The notes under the pieces: model-generated
The model's input: only the letters and a program-made list of their open reading frames with translations
What the model was told of the DNA's origin: nothing
Database searches by the model: none
Assembly: GCF_007655135.1 (NCBI RefSeq)
Contig: NC_045131.1
Coordinates: 25,094,001-25,158,000, forward strand
Direction of reading: 5' to 3'
Source of the DNA: Punica granatum
Taxonomy: Eukaryota > Streptophyta > Magnoliopsida > Myrtales > Lythraceae
DNA length: 64,000 nt
Position numbers and translations under genes: made by a program
Part shown: positions 45,733 to 58,814 of the stretch, piece by piece
Position numbering within the stretch: the stretch's first letter is position 1
How the letters are laid out: the number at the start of each line of letters is the position of its first letter

Positions 45733-48700
45733 ACATCGCGATTACAACCGAGTAACGCGGGACTGAGGTCCAGTTGTTGAGTTCCTCATTTTCCTGCGCG
45801 AGGCAGATGTAAGCCCCTGGAGTTGTCTCCTCGGTGACGGCGCATATGTTTGGCAGGTCAACAGGCTCGCTGTCTGAATCCGAGGAGAGACCGTCAAGTG
45901 TACCTCCGACAATGTGTGGAGGCCCAGGAAAAAAGTAGGAGAGCGGCTGAAACGGGATGCCCCTGTTGATCTTCCCATAGCGTGCAGCGAGACGGTGAAG
46001 GTGCTTGCCCCTGCGGGCCTCAATAATCTCGTGACAGGAAGAGCGAAAACCGAGTCCCCTTCTGTTCTTGTACTCTTCGACTTCGATGGGGCGGTTGATC
46101 CCCTGCCCATGTGCTCCGAGTCCGGTGCCGGGGATGTAATTGTGGCGCAGCAAAACCTTCCCCACCATGCGGTCAGCGCGAGTTGGACCGATCTCTCCGT
46201 AGTCTCGAATGACGAAGATGGTTTCAAATGAATGGAAGGGGAGGTTTTGATCGTCCCCGATACTGATGTAGGGAACAGCTGTCTCCTTGTAAATGGCGTA
46301 GTCCTCCTCACCCTTGACCGTGATAAGTCGATCTTCTGCGATGAATTTGATCCTTTGGTGTAGGGACGAAGGAACGGCGCCAGCTGCATGGATCCACGGT
46401 CTCCCGAGCAACAAGCTGAAAGCATTCGGAATGTCTAGGACTTGGAACGTAACAGCGAATGAGCAGGGACCCACCTCGATCACCAGGTCGATCTCTCCAT
46501 TTACTTCCCTCCGCGAGCCGTCGAAGGCTCGAACCGCAGTCTTGCTCGGACGGATGCGGTTAAAGTCCACGTTCATCTGCTTCAGCGTGGAAACCGGGCA
46601 AACATTGAGTGCCGAGCCATTGTCGATCATGACCCGACCGATGATAAAGTTATTGCACTTGCAGACAATGTGTAGTGCCCGCGAGTGTGCCCACCCTTCT
46701 GAGGGAAGTTCATCATCTGAAAATGAAATGTTGTTGGAGAAGATCGAACTGATAGTCTCTTCAATCCGCTCTGGAGCCGTTTCTTTGGGGATTTGCGCTG
46801 CTGTTAGGACCCTCAGAAGCGCTTCACGATGTGGCTCTGAACCCAAGAGGAGGGCGAGTAGTGAAATGTGGGCTGGAGATTTGCCCATTTGTTCAACGAC
46901 CTTGTATTCGCTTGCCTTGATAATCTTCATGAAGGCCTCAGCTTCTTCTTCAGTCACCTTCCTCTGGGGAATGGACGAGGCTTCCGGGGCGACTTCGGGC
47001 ATTGCCAGGGCTTTCCCTTTGTTTGCAGCCTTCGGATTTTCATAGACTCGACCCGAGCGCGTCACGCCCATGACGCTAAATTGGCTCTCGAGGTTCCCAA
47101 CACTTCCCTCGTAGGTCCACGGGACCTTGCTATCTTGATATGGCTCTCGTGCGGGGACTTCTATCACGAATGGGGTGGGCGTGGCATCGAACCCTGCGTA
47201 CCCTACACCAGCTTCTGCAGGAACATATTCGATCACAAACGGGGCCGGTGCCTCCTGTCCGGTCTCGTACTCCCCTATAGCGCAAACACCGATCATGTTA
47301 ATGCTAGGTCCCGAGCTCGACCCGTGATCGGGAAGAGGATTTGATTGCACGTTCGGGGGTTTGACGGCGTTGAACGTGAGTTGCTTGTTGTCAATCAACT
47401 GTTGGATCCTCTCCCGTAGTTTCCAACAATTGTCAGTGGTGTGACTGGGCGCGCCCTGATGGTACTCGCAGCGCCGACTCTGATCTTGGATGGTTGGGTC
47501 GAAATCAGGGTTAGGTGCTATCGATCGGATCTTGTTACCCGCGAGGAGTTGCCGGTATATGTAGGAGAGCGGAGCCGGCAGAGGTGTGAACTGTTTACGC
47601 CGCGTTTGTGTTGCGATGCCCTGTTGGTCCTGCGGAGCCGGAGCCCGTTGCACCGGCTGAGGAGTTCTCGAAGCCGGGGGCCTACTTTGTTGAATCGGAG
47701 GAGGAGCAGGGGCATAATTATGGGCGTATTGCTGCGGGACTGACGACGGAAAGGAAGCCGGCGGAGCGGAATAGTAAGCTTGCTGTGTTGGGGGTTGTTG
47801 TTGATAATGCACCGGAGGTGGGGCATACGCTTGAGTGGCCGGTGGTGCGGGCGTGTAGCTTATGGAATATTGCTGGGGAGCCTGGTGCCCTGAGTTGACA
47901 GCGTTGACGGACGTGTCTTTCCCTCTCCTGTTTCCCGTTGTCCCAGTGGCGGCCCTCTTCGAGGACTCTCCCTCCTTTTTCTCGACCGGACCTTCTATCT
48001 TGCCGAGCTTAATGCCGATGTCGAGCTTCTTTCCGGCGTCGATAAGGTTAGAGAATGAAGACGTGTGGGCCAACAAGTGCAAGTAGTAGGCCCCTTTAAG
48101 AGTGGAGTGGAATAATTGGATCTGCTGTGCCTCACTGATCGGAGGGACGTGCTTCGCCGCTCTAGCTCGCCACTTCACTGCATAGGCCTCGAAGCCCTGG
48201 TCCTCTGTCATCTCCATCGTGCTGAGCTCCAGCAGAGTCGGGGGCGTCTCCGCACAGTACCTGTACTGGTCGATGAATTTGCTTGAGAGGTCTGCCCACG
48301 TAGGGATGACAAACTATCCTGGAACGTATGGATGACAAACTCTTCGTAGTCCCAGTACTGCAGCATTTTTCCCCGGTAGTGACGGAGATGGTGACGAGGG
48401 TCGGTCGTGCCGTAGTACCTCTGGAATTCAGGCACCTTAATCTTTGGGGGTAACTGCATGCTTGGGAAAAGACTCCAATCGCCGTCGCCGGCATCGAGGC
48501 GGGAGTCGCCTGATTGTAGGGCTCGGATATTCTCTTCCAACTTCTTCAATCTCTGTTCCTGTTCAGTCTCCGTTTCCGGGAGAAAATTTGTGGGTGGAGC
48601 TCTAGGGGCCGCGTGGTTCGGCGTGCCCGGTTCAGAATAGGCTATATTTATGGGAGGTGGAGCTTGGTAAGAAAGGCCGATATGGGGTTGTGGAACTTGG

Positions 48701-49353
48701 TACGGGGGAGGTTCAGCAGTGTGAGCAGGAGCCTGGGCAGTTGTAGGCAGGAATATGATCGGCGGTGGGACAGCGGAAGTCGAAGCTGGGACCGACGCAG
48801 AGACCGGAACCGGGACTGATGTGGAGATCGGTGGAGGTATGAGCGTAGGTGGTTCCAACATTGTCGCTGAAGCAGGTGGTGCTGGAAGATTGTTAACCGG
48901 ATGGGCCGCCGACGCGTTCACTATCATTGGGGCAGACGTATCTCCATTATCAGGAATCAAGGTCGGCTGGGCCCATGGGCTTGGATCGACCGCTGGCCCG
49001 TACCCAGGAGGTGGGGTGAAGCTCGAAGAAGCGCGATTTGGGCCTTTGAGTAGGGCCATGAGCTTGGCTATATTGGTGGCCATGGTGGCAGCCAGTTGAT
49101 TGACCGTGCTCTCAAGTACTACAATACGTGCACGATCATCAGCTGCGGAAGATGGCTGCCCTCCTGAATATGCCGGGTGTGGGCCCGAAGATAGAGGTGG
49201 CTGAAGATGAGTCGGGGAAGCTCCCCGATGTGCTGGTGGCACGCCTGCAGGAGACACGGGTGGTGGCGGCGCATGCATAGTCGGTGCTTGAGAATGAATT
49301 GGGGTGATAGGCGTATCTTCCTCAAAGACAGCTAATTGATTTTCTTCTGCCAT
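45733..49353 (-). pseudogene. gag-pro: Element 2 gag-pro, frameshifted
   Basis: Starts at ATG 49353 (MAEENQLAVFEEDTPITPIH, close to element 1 MAEDQQPAILEQDTPPTPIH). The capsid domain is interrupted near 48310 by a deletion of about 16 codons that shifts the frame. Translation continues in the other frame from about 48300. Zinc-knuckle-like CEYHQGAPSHTTDNC (near 47455), protease MIDNGSAL (near 46620) and the G-patch-like YIPGTGLGAHGQG (near 46120) are present. It is non-functional as one protein. Confidence 0.92.
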
Positions 49354-49653
49354 TCTTTGCTGAAAACGAGTGGGATATCGATGAGGTGCCGCCAGTTGTT
49401 AACACCTAAATTCCATAAGTGCGTGAGTAAAGATTCTCTTTAAAATGAATAAGGTATTGAATAAAAGAGGAGATGCATGAAATGCATGAAATTTGAAAAC
49501 TAATGCTGCCATTTGTATTGACTCCGAACGATCCAAATTACAATGCAAATTTTTAAAAGAAATAGTCCTAAATCGATCTTCCACCATGCCCGGGAACCAA
49601 GTAACCATCGCCGTGGAAAGCCATAGTTCGAAGGTCTAGCGGGGGTGTCTATC
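49354..49653 (-). other. Element 2 spacer between ORF1 and gag-pro
   Basis: 300 bp, almost the same length as the 305-bp spacer of element 1. No coding potential. Confidence 0.6.
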
Positions 49654-51144
49654 CTAGGGTGTATATGGACCCCCGCGGGCCCTTTTCCTAGACCTCTCCA
49701 AAGCGGTGTTTACTCGTGCCAATTCCTGATCGCACCTCTGTAGCTCGGCACGGGTCTGGGCGAGCTCTCTCTGTAGTTGGCGCTGATCAACATGCTGCTC
49801 GTCCTTCTCTGCGACTTCTCGACGAAGATGATCTCTTTCAGCTCTGAGATGAGTGAGCTCGGTTTGGATGGACATATTTGGAGTGGGAGTTGCGCCGGGT
49901 GACCTGCCATCTTCGACTCGCGGAGAGTTGACGAGATCCTCGTGTGCTGCTGGACCCCATCGGTAGAAGCGAATGATGTATTCTTCTGTAGCTTGGAAAT
50001 CCCGCTCATCAAGGGTCGGATGCTCGGGGAAGTATGGACGCTCGGTAATCACAGTTCGCCACGCATCCAGGACCTGTTCAATGTTACTTTGGCGATCTGC
50101 GGGTGTCTGATCCTCCCGCCAAGTATGTTCAAATCTAGTTCGCGCCGTATCCTCGGGGACCGTTTGTAAGCCACCGAGCTGCCTCACTACTCGTGCCGGA
50201 AAATAAGTGGTGGACCCCGCATGACTCATGAGTGGGACTCCATAAAAATCAGGACACCTAAGGGCCATGGGTCCGGGTGGCATCCACGCGGCACGCCACT
50301 TGAAGCCCCTAGGTGCTATTTCACGAAAAATTTTGATCCACTCAGAGACCTTGCGTTCTTCCACACGCAGGAGGGGTAGCAATCGAGAAATAATTGACTC
50401 CGGACCATTAAAATACATAATCGAGCGCAACAGACGCAGAGGGTTTGCGTGACTCTGAAGCCAAATTTGTAAAAGTATAGGGGATCCTCTTATCCTTCGG
50501 TCGCATGTTCTCAAGACGCGGTCGAGGGACCGGATGGTCTCAGCCACGAGGGCTACCTCATAACCACGCCCTCCGACCACTTGGAGGACAACACTGGCCA
50601 AGGCAGCATCGATGAGACTATGCGAGCGAGGGAATAAGAGGGTTCCAAAGATTAGCAATAGAACAGCATGACATAAATCCTTTCGAAGAAAATCCCCCCG
50701 GACCCTATGCGCTCGTGACTTAATAAAAAATAGGAGTTTCTCGATTGCAATCTCCGTGCTGCCGGAGTATGCGAGTTCAGCATTCAAACGAGTCGTGGGA
50801 ACCCCGAGTAGGCGTGAGACTAGGGTTGGTCGGGTGGTGTGGAAGTTGGGCTCTACGATACCGTGGACAACTGCGGTTCGACCGATGAGTGTCCGGTACT
50901 CCTCAATGGTTGGCGTGAGCTCGGTACCCTGTATGTCGAAGACGGCACGACTTGGATTCTAGAATGCGATGGCGGCTTCGAGGAAATTCCAATCAACTTG
51001 CCGAGTAGCCAGCAAAGGGATATCCCCTATGAACGCAGAGATGTAACGGCGGTCGACTGGGCGTAATGCTCCCCATATACGAGTAATCTCCTCGAGCGGT
51101 GGTGTGACTCTGTCGAGGCGCGGGCAGGAGACCGAGCGTGACAT
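49654..51144 (-). pseudogene. Element 2 ORF1 with one internal stop
   Basis: 496 codons plus stop in one frame, with a single TAG at 50959-50961 (about codon 62). Homologous to element 1 ORF1: RIWGALRPVDRRYISAFIGD, PTIEEYRTLIGR, LLLIFGTLLFPRSHSLIDAAL. It has the same Glu/Arg-rich coiled-coil tail (MSIQTELTHLRAERDHLRRE). The stop stands where element 1 has Trp, so it is a G-to-A change. Apart from that the frame is complete. Confidence 0.85.
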
Positions 51145-51709
51145 CCCTTACCAAGATGAAAGGAAGATCGATTTAAGACTAGTCAATACAAATGACCCCC
51201 TAATTTTGAAATTGGATGATGCATGTATGCATGAAATAAAAATGCCCACGGCTTAATGAATATTATACATCGCACATCTCTCTCAAGAACAGAAGGAAAA
51301 AAATTCAAATTGGCGCGCAGGCCGACTCAAGGACTGTTGTTGAAGTCGGGTTGGAGGATGGCGTGGAGCTCCTGCAGAATGCATGGTTTTGGCACTACAG
51401 GGACCGTGCTACGTAAGGATGAGGACTCCCGACTCAAGGGTGTCAATTCCTTGAAATCGAGCGGGGATCTTTGGGGGCCTAATCGACGGTCCAACCGTGC
51501 GACGTACCCTTACTCGGAACCCCTATCTAACCTGTGTTTCCTAAAATCGGTCGTGGGACGCGACTCGTAGGTACCTAGAAGCTAGTATGATTATGCAATG
51601 CGTGTGCGGAAAATAAAAAATGCATAAAGTAGATAAGCGAAAAATTACAGAAAGCGATAAATAAACAAGCAAACAAAGCAAGCGGAAACGAGCCCGAACC
51701 CTCTAAGTG

Positions 51710-51729
51710 GTCCCCAGTGGAGTCGCCAC
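51710..51729 (-). promoter_or_regulatory. Element 2 primer-binding site
   Basis: On the minus strand GTGGCGACTCCACTGGGGAC follows the LTR end by two bases, as in element 1. Confidence 0.85.
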
Positions 51730-51731
51730 GC

Positions 51732-54700
51732 TGTGCGCACCCGAATTTCGTCTCGTCGGGGTACGCATGCGCGCGCCTAAATGCAACGCGGCTTGGGAGT
51801 GTCCACCTTCCCGGGGACGCGCGACGGACGCACGTGAGAAGGAGTCGCCACTTGCCATTTTACGACCCGAAGGTCGAGGGCCGGCAAGTTACCCGGGTCT
51901 AGGGGTATGGGATACACCTAGTATGTTAAGGCAATGGTCTGTACGGAACCGGAAATTCCGACTTCGGGGGTTCTATTACGTGTGGGCCTATATCTCACAC
52001 GCCCTTTCGGTACTCTAACTTACTAGGCTTGCCATTTTATTTATTTACTGCATGATTAAGTTTCGCTCATCTTACGCGTTTTGACACCGTAAATTCGAAG
52101 AAACACTCTGACCATCTACTCTCCGACCGGGATTTTACATGAATATATGTATAATATAAAACCTTACATTGTTCTCTCAAATAAATAAAGACAAACTATA
52201 ATGACTAAATCCCGGTCGGTTCGCATTTGGCCATGATTTCACTCATGCTCACCGTATAATTTGGAAAAAGACCGAAAATTAAATTAAATGCGCACTCGGT
52301 GTATGGGGGTATTGGATCCCGTGATCGACAGTTATGGGCGTTGGACCCAGTGTGAATCGAGTCATAAAGGATCGGGCCCGATCCGCATAACAATCAAGTG
52401 CAAAAGATGTAACAAGCAAGCTCAACTAAACAATCAATGGGGTTTTGTTATCGCCGAATTTACGTGAATTAACTGATTATTAACCGGGGTATATTGGCAT
52501 ACAAATCCTACCTTAAAACAAACAAAAGGGTAATGGATAGGGTATGTAGCATTCAGCATTATTTAAACGGACCCAACAGACGTGATGTCCATAGTCAAGT
52601 CTCGAATGTGTGGGTTGTTTTTAGATTATTCTGTATCGTGACAATATGGCTTTTACAAATTAAGAGTGTTTTTCACCTAAAAAACCAAAACCTAACCCTC
52701 TATTTGACTATTTGACCATGTTCGATTAAGCCGAGTTTGAGATTAATCCGTTTTCCCATGTTTTAACCCGTTCTAAACACAAACCTACACTAGGATTATG
52801 GCAGGACAAGAACCGGTAATCATACCCTTGAATCGGTAAATATGTGTGTGCATGAAAATCAAGATTACGCTGTACGTATCTCGGTGCTTTAGAAATTGTG
52901 AATTTTGAAAAGGGCATGACTAACAGTTCTTGGACTGTCGACGCGATTACAAATTATTAATCAATTCGTGCAATCCATTTAAAGAAATCAAGTGATTTAA
53001 TTTAGCCAAATTTAACGTCCCGATTACCCCGTATGTAGAATTTTAGGTTAATTAGAAACTTGCCGAATGCTTTAGTCTACGGATTTCGAGCCGTCGAGAT
53101 GGCCATTAGTTGACCGCCCGATAAACTCTAATTTCCGATATGCTCACATAATTACAAAATTGAAATATTTAAATGGGGCACATGCATTGTCGGTGGGTGA
53201 TCCAAGTAGAAAAGGGCAGGATATTTTAGAAAATGTCCAGGGGACTGAATTAAACTATTTCAAAAGAGCAGGGACTGATTTGAAAATTCTAAAAAATTGG
53301 GGACTGATCTGAAAATTCTAAAAGATTGGGGACTGATTTGAAAATTCTAAAAAATGGGGACTCTGTAAAAAATTACTGAAAGTGTCCTAGGGCCTATTTG
53401 AAATGAATTTGAAAATTGGGACTGATCTGAAAATAAAAAAAATGGCCCCAGGACTAAACTGAAACAACTTGGAAAGTTTTTTTGGGATGTTTGAAAAATT
53501 CTGGGAATTCCAGGACTGATTGGGAGATAGTAAAATGACTGGGACTGGATTGAAAAGAAATTTTGAAGTTCGGGGCAGACCTGAAAAGGGTGAAAAATGG
53601 CCCAGGGACTAAACTGAAACAACTTGGAAAGTCTTTTGGGACGCTTGAGAAATTCTGGAAAATCCAAGGACTGATTGAAATATAATAAAATGTCCGGGAC
53701 TTGGTTGAAAATAAATTTTAGGGTTCGGGGCAGATCTGAAAAAATAAAATGAGTCCTCTGGACAGAAATGTAACAAAATGGAAAGTTCATAAAATCGAGT
53801 TCGGGACAAATCCGATCACCCACGCGACCCAAGAACACTCAATTCACATTATATCCAATTAAGCAAGCAATAATATTCAGGAAATGAGCCCAAATTATGC
53901 CACTAAGTTGAGAATTTACCTAGTTCGGAAAGTTGAAGGGCTTCTCTGTAAAAATAAAAAAAATCGCCGGATGAATCGGACCAAATCGGATCGGACCGGA
54001 CCGCCCGAAGGAAAACCGCCCGGAAGAGCGCTGGGCCGGACTAGGGAACCTTGGGCCTGAATGGGCCGAGCCTGCAAAGGAAGAGAAATGGGCCGAGGCC
54101 CGTTAGCCGAAGGGCGGCCGGGATCGGGAGGAAAGCGGCGGTGACGGGCTGGGGCCGGCGGTTCTCGCTCCCTGGACGCCTCGACGACGGCCGGAATGGA
54201 CGTGGGGGATAGCTCTGGGCGCCGCTGATGCTTCGCCGTGGTCGATCGGGACCTCACCGGCGCTTAATCAGTCGGAATCGGGGGGAAAAGGTTACGGTTT
54301 TCCGGCGGAAGCTCCGAAACTCCGATTTCAAATTCCGCCAAATCGAGAGCCAATTTTCTGATTTCGTTTGCTGGGTCGTGTTCCTCCCCACCCGAATTGT
54401 ATTTTTGTCCATTTAATTGCGATTCCATTCCCTTTTCCGTTAAGATTTCGGCCGATTTGGCCGAAAATCGCGAAAATCGCGATTTGGGCGTTCTGGGCCG
54501 GTGGGAATCGCGGGCAGCCGGCGAGAGCTGCCCGGCCTGCCCGAACTGCCCGAAGCGCTCTTTTTTTTTTTTTTTTTCAAATTAGGACCGCGCGGGTCAC
54601 GGGCAGCCGGTCAACGCTGCCCGACCTTGCCCGGCCTTGCCCGGCCCTGCCCGAGATTTTTCTTTTCTTTCCTTCTTTCTTTTTTTTTTCTTTCCTCTTT

Positions 54701-54831
54701 CTTATTTATTTATTTATTATTATTATTAATTAATTAATTAATTAATAAAAAAAAAATTTTAAAAAAGGTGATAAATAGAAAAATGACAATTTTACCCCCT
54801 GGAGCCGATGGACCGAAATTGGGTGCTGACA
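51732..54831 (-). repeat. Element 2 5' LTR, 3.1 kb
   Basis: On the minus strand it begins TGTCAGCACCC at 54831 and ends GGGTGCGCACA at 51732. The last ~350 bp are clearly related to element 1's LTR (GAGTACCGAAAGGGCGTG, CCATACCCCTAGAC, GGAAGGTGGACACTCCCAAG). The rest is different. It contains internal repeats (53235-53760) and a poly-T run near 54560. Confidence 0.9.
53235..53760. repeat. Internal subrepeats of the element 2 LTR
   Basis: About four units of ~31 bp (GGGGACTGATTTGAAAATTC) at 53255-53360. A ~155-bp unit follows in two copies, with its phrase GGACTAAACTGAAACAACTT near 53451 and again near 53606. The 163-codon minus-strand ORF across it is a composition effect. Confidence 0.8.
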
Positions 54832-56220
54832 TACTTGATAAAATGGAGTGCAAAGCTAAAGATTATTACAAAATTGCATGATGCTTTGTTTAGATGGTGT
54901 CAAGCCATTGGATTTTGTTAACAATAAAACAGTTCATTGTGCAAACCCATGTAGTTTCCATATTTAGTTAGTAATATATATAGTGCCCAAGGTGAAAATG
55001 ACAAGAATTAAAGGTTAAGTTTATATTTAGTTAGATTAGTAACACGTTTAAGTGTTAGTTGAGATTATTCTTGTCTTGTTTATGTTGCTAGTTAAATTGG
55101 ATTCTGGGCCGTGGTAACTAGGAAGGAAAAAAAAATGAAAGAGCGTTTATTAATCGATTGAATTTATGAACTAATTGTGATAACAGTTTTCATTACTGTT
55201 GATTGATTGTCCATTGCTTATATCATCTTGCGATTTGATAATGGATATGCTAAGTGGATTATGATGCATCGAATCTTCCAAATTTGTGTTGCTATTGTTT
55301 GTGATGAGATGCTTATGTTTTATTTGCATGGCTTGTCGGCAATGGACTCATTATTAGTATGAATTTCTATTGAGAATCTTATTAGGATGATTGTGTCCAA
55401 TTTTGCGAAGGCATCAGCTTCTTCTGCGATGGGAAATAAAGATTTGAGATAAAATTAGCTTCGCTTACTCAATCGAATCTATTTGTTTGTCACATCATTC
55501 CATGAAGCATTATTTTGTAGACTTATCTAAGATAAAATTGTAAAGAGATTATGGGGGTTAATGAGGTGCTACTTCCATTATTTTTATTGGTAGATAAGCA
55601 TACTAGAGACTAGTAATGGATTATTTTTCTTCATGAAAACTATTCTAAGTTATATTGAAATGGAGAACTAGCTTGCAATATAATGTATAATTTTTAGGGG
55701 AATAAACGTACTGTCAAAGGGTATGATTAGTTACTTGGTGGTGTGATATATGCTTATAAATTGGTTTCTTGTTCAATTTAATTTCTATCAGGGATGAAGT
55801 ATACCAAATCCATGTATCTCGAAGACATGAACTTAGTGATTTATTTTTGGGAGTTACTGGTGAGTACTTCATTTTATTGTGAAATGACATATATGTATAT
55901 ATATATATATATATATTATGTGAGTACTCTATTCCCTTGTAAAATGATGTATTATATTTATATAAATTATTTAAGAAACATATTATGATAATTAGAGATT
56001 AAGAAATCGGTCTTGCTATGTTGTATGAATTGATTTGAGAAATATTGCATCTTTTATGTTTCATTTTGATTTGAGATATGCAGTGTGATTGTGTATGAGA
56101 TATGTGATGATAACATGCTGCCATTGTAATGTGATTGGGATTGTGTTTGTGTATGATGATATATGAGGTGAAATGGCATGATTGCAATTGATTATGCTTG
56201 TGTTGTTGATTAACTGTAGA
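54832..56220. other. AT-rich intergenic DNA
   Basis: No gene is supported. TACTT at 54832-54836 is the candidate 5-bp target duplication of element 2, but its partner would be in the gap. A TA microsatellite lies near 55890-55915. Confidence 0.55.
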
Positions 56221-56440
56221 CCTGGCGGAATAGACAATGGGGCTCGAATGGCCGCTGGGCTCGGCGGAATTGAAAATGGGGCTTGAATAGCCGCTGGACC
56301 CGGCGGAATAGAAAATGGGGCCGGAACGGCCGCTGGACCCATCAGAATAGAAAATGAGGCTCGAATGACCGCTGGACCTGGCAGAATAGAAAATGGGGCC
56401 CAAACGGCCATTGGACCCCGGTGTAATAGAAAAAGGGGCC
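56221..56440 (+). repeat. 39-bp minisatellite, about 5.5 units
   Basis: Units of the type GGCGGAATAGAAAATGGGGC followed by TCGAATGGCCGCTGGACCC, diverged from each other by several substitutions. They sit just before an LTR-like stretch. Minus-strand ORFs across it are repeat effects. Confidence 0.88.
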
Positions 56441-57328
56441 TGAGTGAAATGTGCAGGGTCACGGTACCGTCATAATTTTATTGCGAGAAAATGCAACCCT
56501 ATGACTATATTGATTGGTTTATGTTGTATATTGTTTGGCTAGTATTATTATTGGAGATGTGATGATTGTTGACATTACTGGAGAGTGATGATTGTTGGAT
56601 TGTTTGAAATTATTCTATGAAAGCCTTGTTGTTGGTAGAGCTTGATCTGTCAAGTGACTGTATTGTGAGTTACTATGGAGTGCTAATGAATGGATATTTA
56701 ATGTTTATGTGATATTGGATATTAGAGAAATGGATTGAAGGGTTGTGTGTATTTGTTAGTAAAACTTAAGTTTAGTTATTATATTGGATATAATTATTAT
56801 TATAGTTGTATATATATATATATATATATACCGTGTATGTGTGCCGGGTGAGCTGATAGTTGGAGTGGATGTGATTGTATTATTTATTCGAATATTTGGT
56901 TGTTAATTAAATATTTATTTAATAATAATTCATTTTGCTTTGGATTATAGTACTCACTGCGATGCAGCTCACACTCTGCATATATTTGTCAGATGAGATA
57001 GGAGTTAGACTAGCGGCACATGAGAACTCTTTTGATATCGGGAATCAGCTCAGAGAACTAGGTAAGGACCTAAGTATTTGATAGATATTTTTTTTTGTAT
57101 AAAATGTATTTGAAAATGTCAAGACTTGAACATTTTGTTTAGTGGAACTACTGATATGGGTGCGAAAAAGTAATCTCTTGAGAAGTATATATATATTATT
57201 AGAGTTTGTTGGATTGGTTATGTATTTTGGGAGTTTATGGAAAGCAGGTTTTTATATGACTAGTGTATGTGATAATGGATATCGAGTTAATATAGGGAGA
57301 ACTCTGACGAAATTTTTGGGTCGTGACA
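56441..57328 (+). repeat. Possible solo or truncated LTR
   Basis: This stretch ends TTTGGGTCGTGACA at 57328, an end common in plant gypsy (Tekay/Del-like) LTRs. It contains the phrase ACTCACTGCGATGCAGCTCACAC seen in such LTRs in shorter form. No matching start or target duplication was found, and the 39-bp array may belong to the same LTR. A TA microsatellite lies at about 56810-56830. Confidence 0.35.
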
Positions 57329-57726
57329 ATATATATACATACTATCATTAAGTTAATAGCTCTTGTCAGCGTAGGCCATAATCATATCAAATGTGATATG
57401 TACAAACGTACCAACCAACCACTGAATCGATGAAATGTATGAATATGAAGTGGTTGAGCAGCATGCACACATGAAGCCAAATGGGTAAGCGCCCTTAACC
57501 TTCACAGTATATTTTATATTAATAATTTAGTACTCTCTTGGCATTTCAATTGATTATTCATGTGTTTGTATATACGATTGTGGCATGTCCATTAGTAAAA
57601 ACTTGAGGGCAGATAGCGATAATTTGTGGGCAGATCCTGAATATTGCAAGGCAAAGTGATGTTATAAATTTAATCATATCAATTATGAAAATCACAAGTA
57701 TATATGCTAATCGTGGTTTGTTTCAG
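57329..57726. other. Intergenic DNA
   Basis: No gene is supported. A donor-like AATGGGTAAGC occurs at about 57481, but it does not join in frame with the acceptor at 57726. Confidence 0.5.
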
Positions 57727-57861
57727 GACATGGATAAGTACCGGCTGCAACTAATTCACGAATTACTACTTAGTAACCACAACAAGATTAAGAAAGTTGT
57801 TCAGAAGAGGATAAAGGAAGCATTCGTGTTCAAACATATCTTAATTATCCATGTCATTTGA
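57727..57861 (+). other. Possible orphan terminal exon
   Basis: A good acceptor (GGTTTGTTTCAG at 57726) is followed by an open stretch that includes MDKYRLQLIHELLLSNHNKI and continues to TGA at 57859-57861. It is charged and helix-like. I do not recognise the family and see no upstream exon that joins in frame. It may be a captured gene fragment or chance. Confidence 0.3.
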
Positions 57862-58455
57862 TAAATCTACGTACGAACAAGTAAATCAAACTTACTCGTA
57901 AATTTAATGTTATTGCACTTTTATAGAAGGGTATAGATCAAAATTTGATAATCACAATAACTCAAAATTATTTATCACAAAAAATGAAGATGCACAGGCA
58001 TCCAATGCAAAGTGAAATATGGGACTATTACCAACTGAAAATCAGTACTAGAAATTATGCGCAAAGCATAAGCCACACAAACGGTTACTCATCCACTAAA
58101 TACAAATTCCCATTGCATCCTGGTAATTCGAAACTTTGCACATATCTATTAACAGGCAACAACATGGGCATGAGATTAATAACTCCAATGAACGGATGCA
58201 GATGCAGCCATAGCCTATTGACCCAAAAGACTTCTAGTCACCGTCCTTTTGCTTGTTGCACACAAAATTACTTGTATGAAACTGCTTGAGTGTTTTCACC
58301 CTGAGCATTTAGCATAAGGTCTCCTTACACCCCTATAAGGAGAGGCATGTTACGTCCCTCTCTAGAACGCATTGAAATAGTGCAACATTTCTATCATTGT
58401 GCTAATGAAGGAATGCTCCCAACATTGCAACAATGTAGAATGACATAAGATTTAC

Positions 58456-58676
58456 CAATGGATTCGACATCTCCTCCAAAGCCGCTAACGCTTCTTCCAA
58501 AATTTTGTACCCTCTTGGTTGGTCAATGCCTTCAAATAATTGATGTATGCCGAGGATTAATTTGGCAAATGCGCTTCCAGTCCCTCCTGTCATCTTCAGA
58601 AAGGTCACAACATCATCAAGCAATGGGGCCTTATGATAAGCCGGAGATAAGTTCATCACTCGAAACACGCGAGGCT
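58456..58676 (-). pseudogene. Orphan internal exon, protein family not recognised
   Basis: On the minus strand an acceptor (ATTTGTTTCAG) precedes 58676 and a donor (CCATTG|GTAAAT) follows 58456. The 221-bp exon is open throughout and encodes about 73 residues (VFRVMNLSPAYHKAPLLDD, TGGTGSAFAKLILGIHQLFE, RGYKILEEALAALEEM), a helical, protein-like composition. No neighbouring exon is seen. It is probably a fragment left by a transposon or by loss of a gene. A foldback MITE lies about 140 bp upstream of it. Confidence 0.5.
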
Positions 58677-58814
58677 CTGAAACAAATATTGAAACCTCTA
58701 GGAACTATCATTAACATAATATATGGGGTTAAAAACTTGTCAAAAAACTATAGGTGATGGGAAGAATAAGTGAAACAATCAATATAAACCTTAACGATCA
58801 AAACTATTAGGTTG

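Larger units (their letters stand above)
40252..54831 (-). mobile_element. Element 2: decayed Tat/Ogre-type Ty3/gypsy element, minus strand
   Basis: Read on the minus strand from 54831: 5' LTR, primer site, ORF1, gag-pro, intron, pol, five stem-loops, 43-bp minisatellite. The 3' LTR is absent because the array stops at the end of element 1's LTR. All three coding regions carry stops or frameshifts. Architecture and protein order equal those of element 1, but LTR length (3.1 kb against 4.6 kb) and most LTR sequence differ. It is the older host into which element 1 seems to have inserted. Confidence 0.92.

Noticed and set aside
53347..53838. 163-codon minus-strand ORF
   Set aside because: It is a low-complexity by-product of subrepeats in an LTR.
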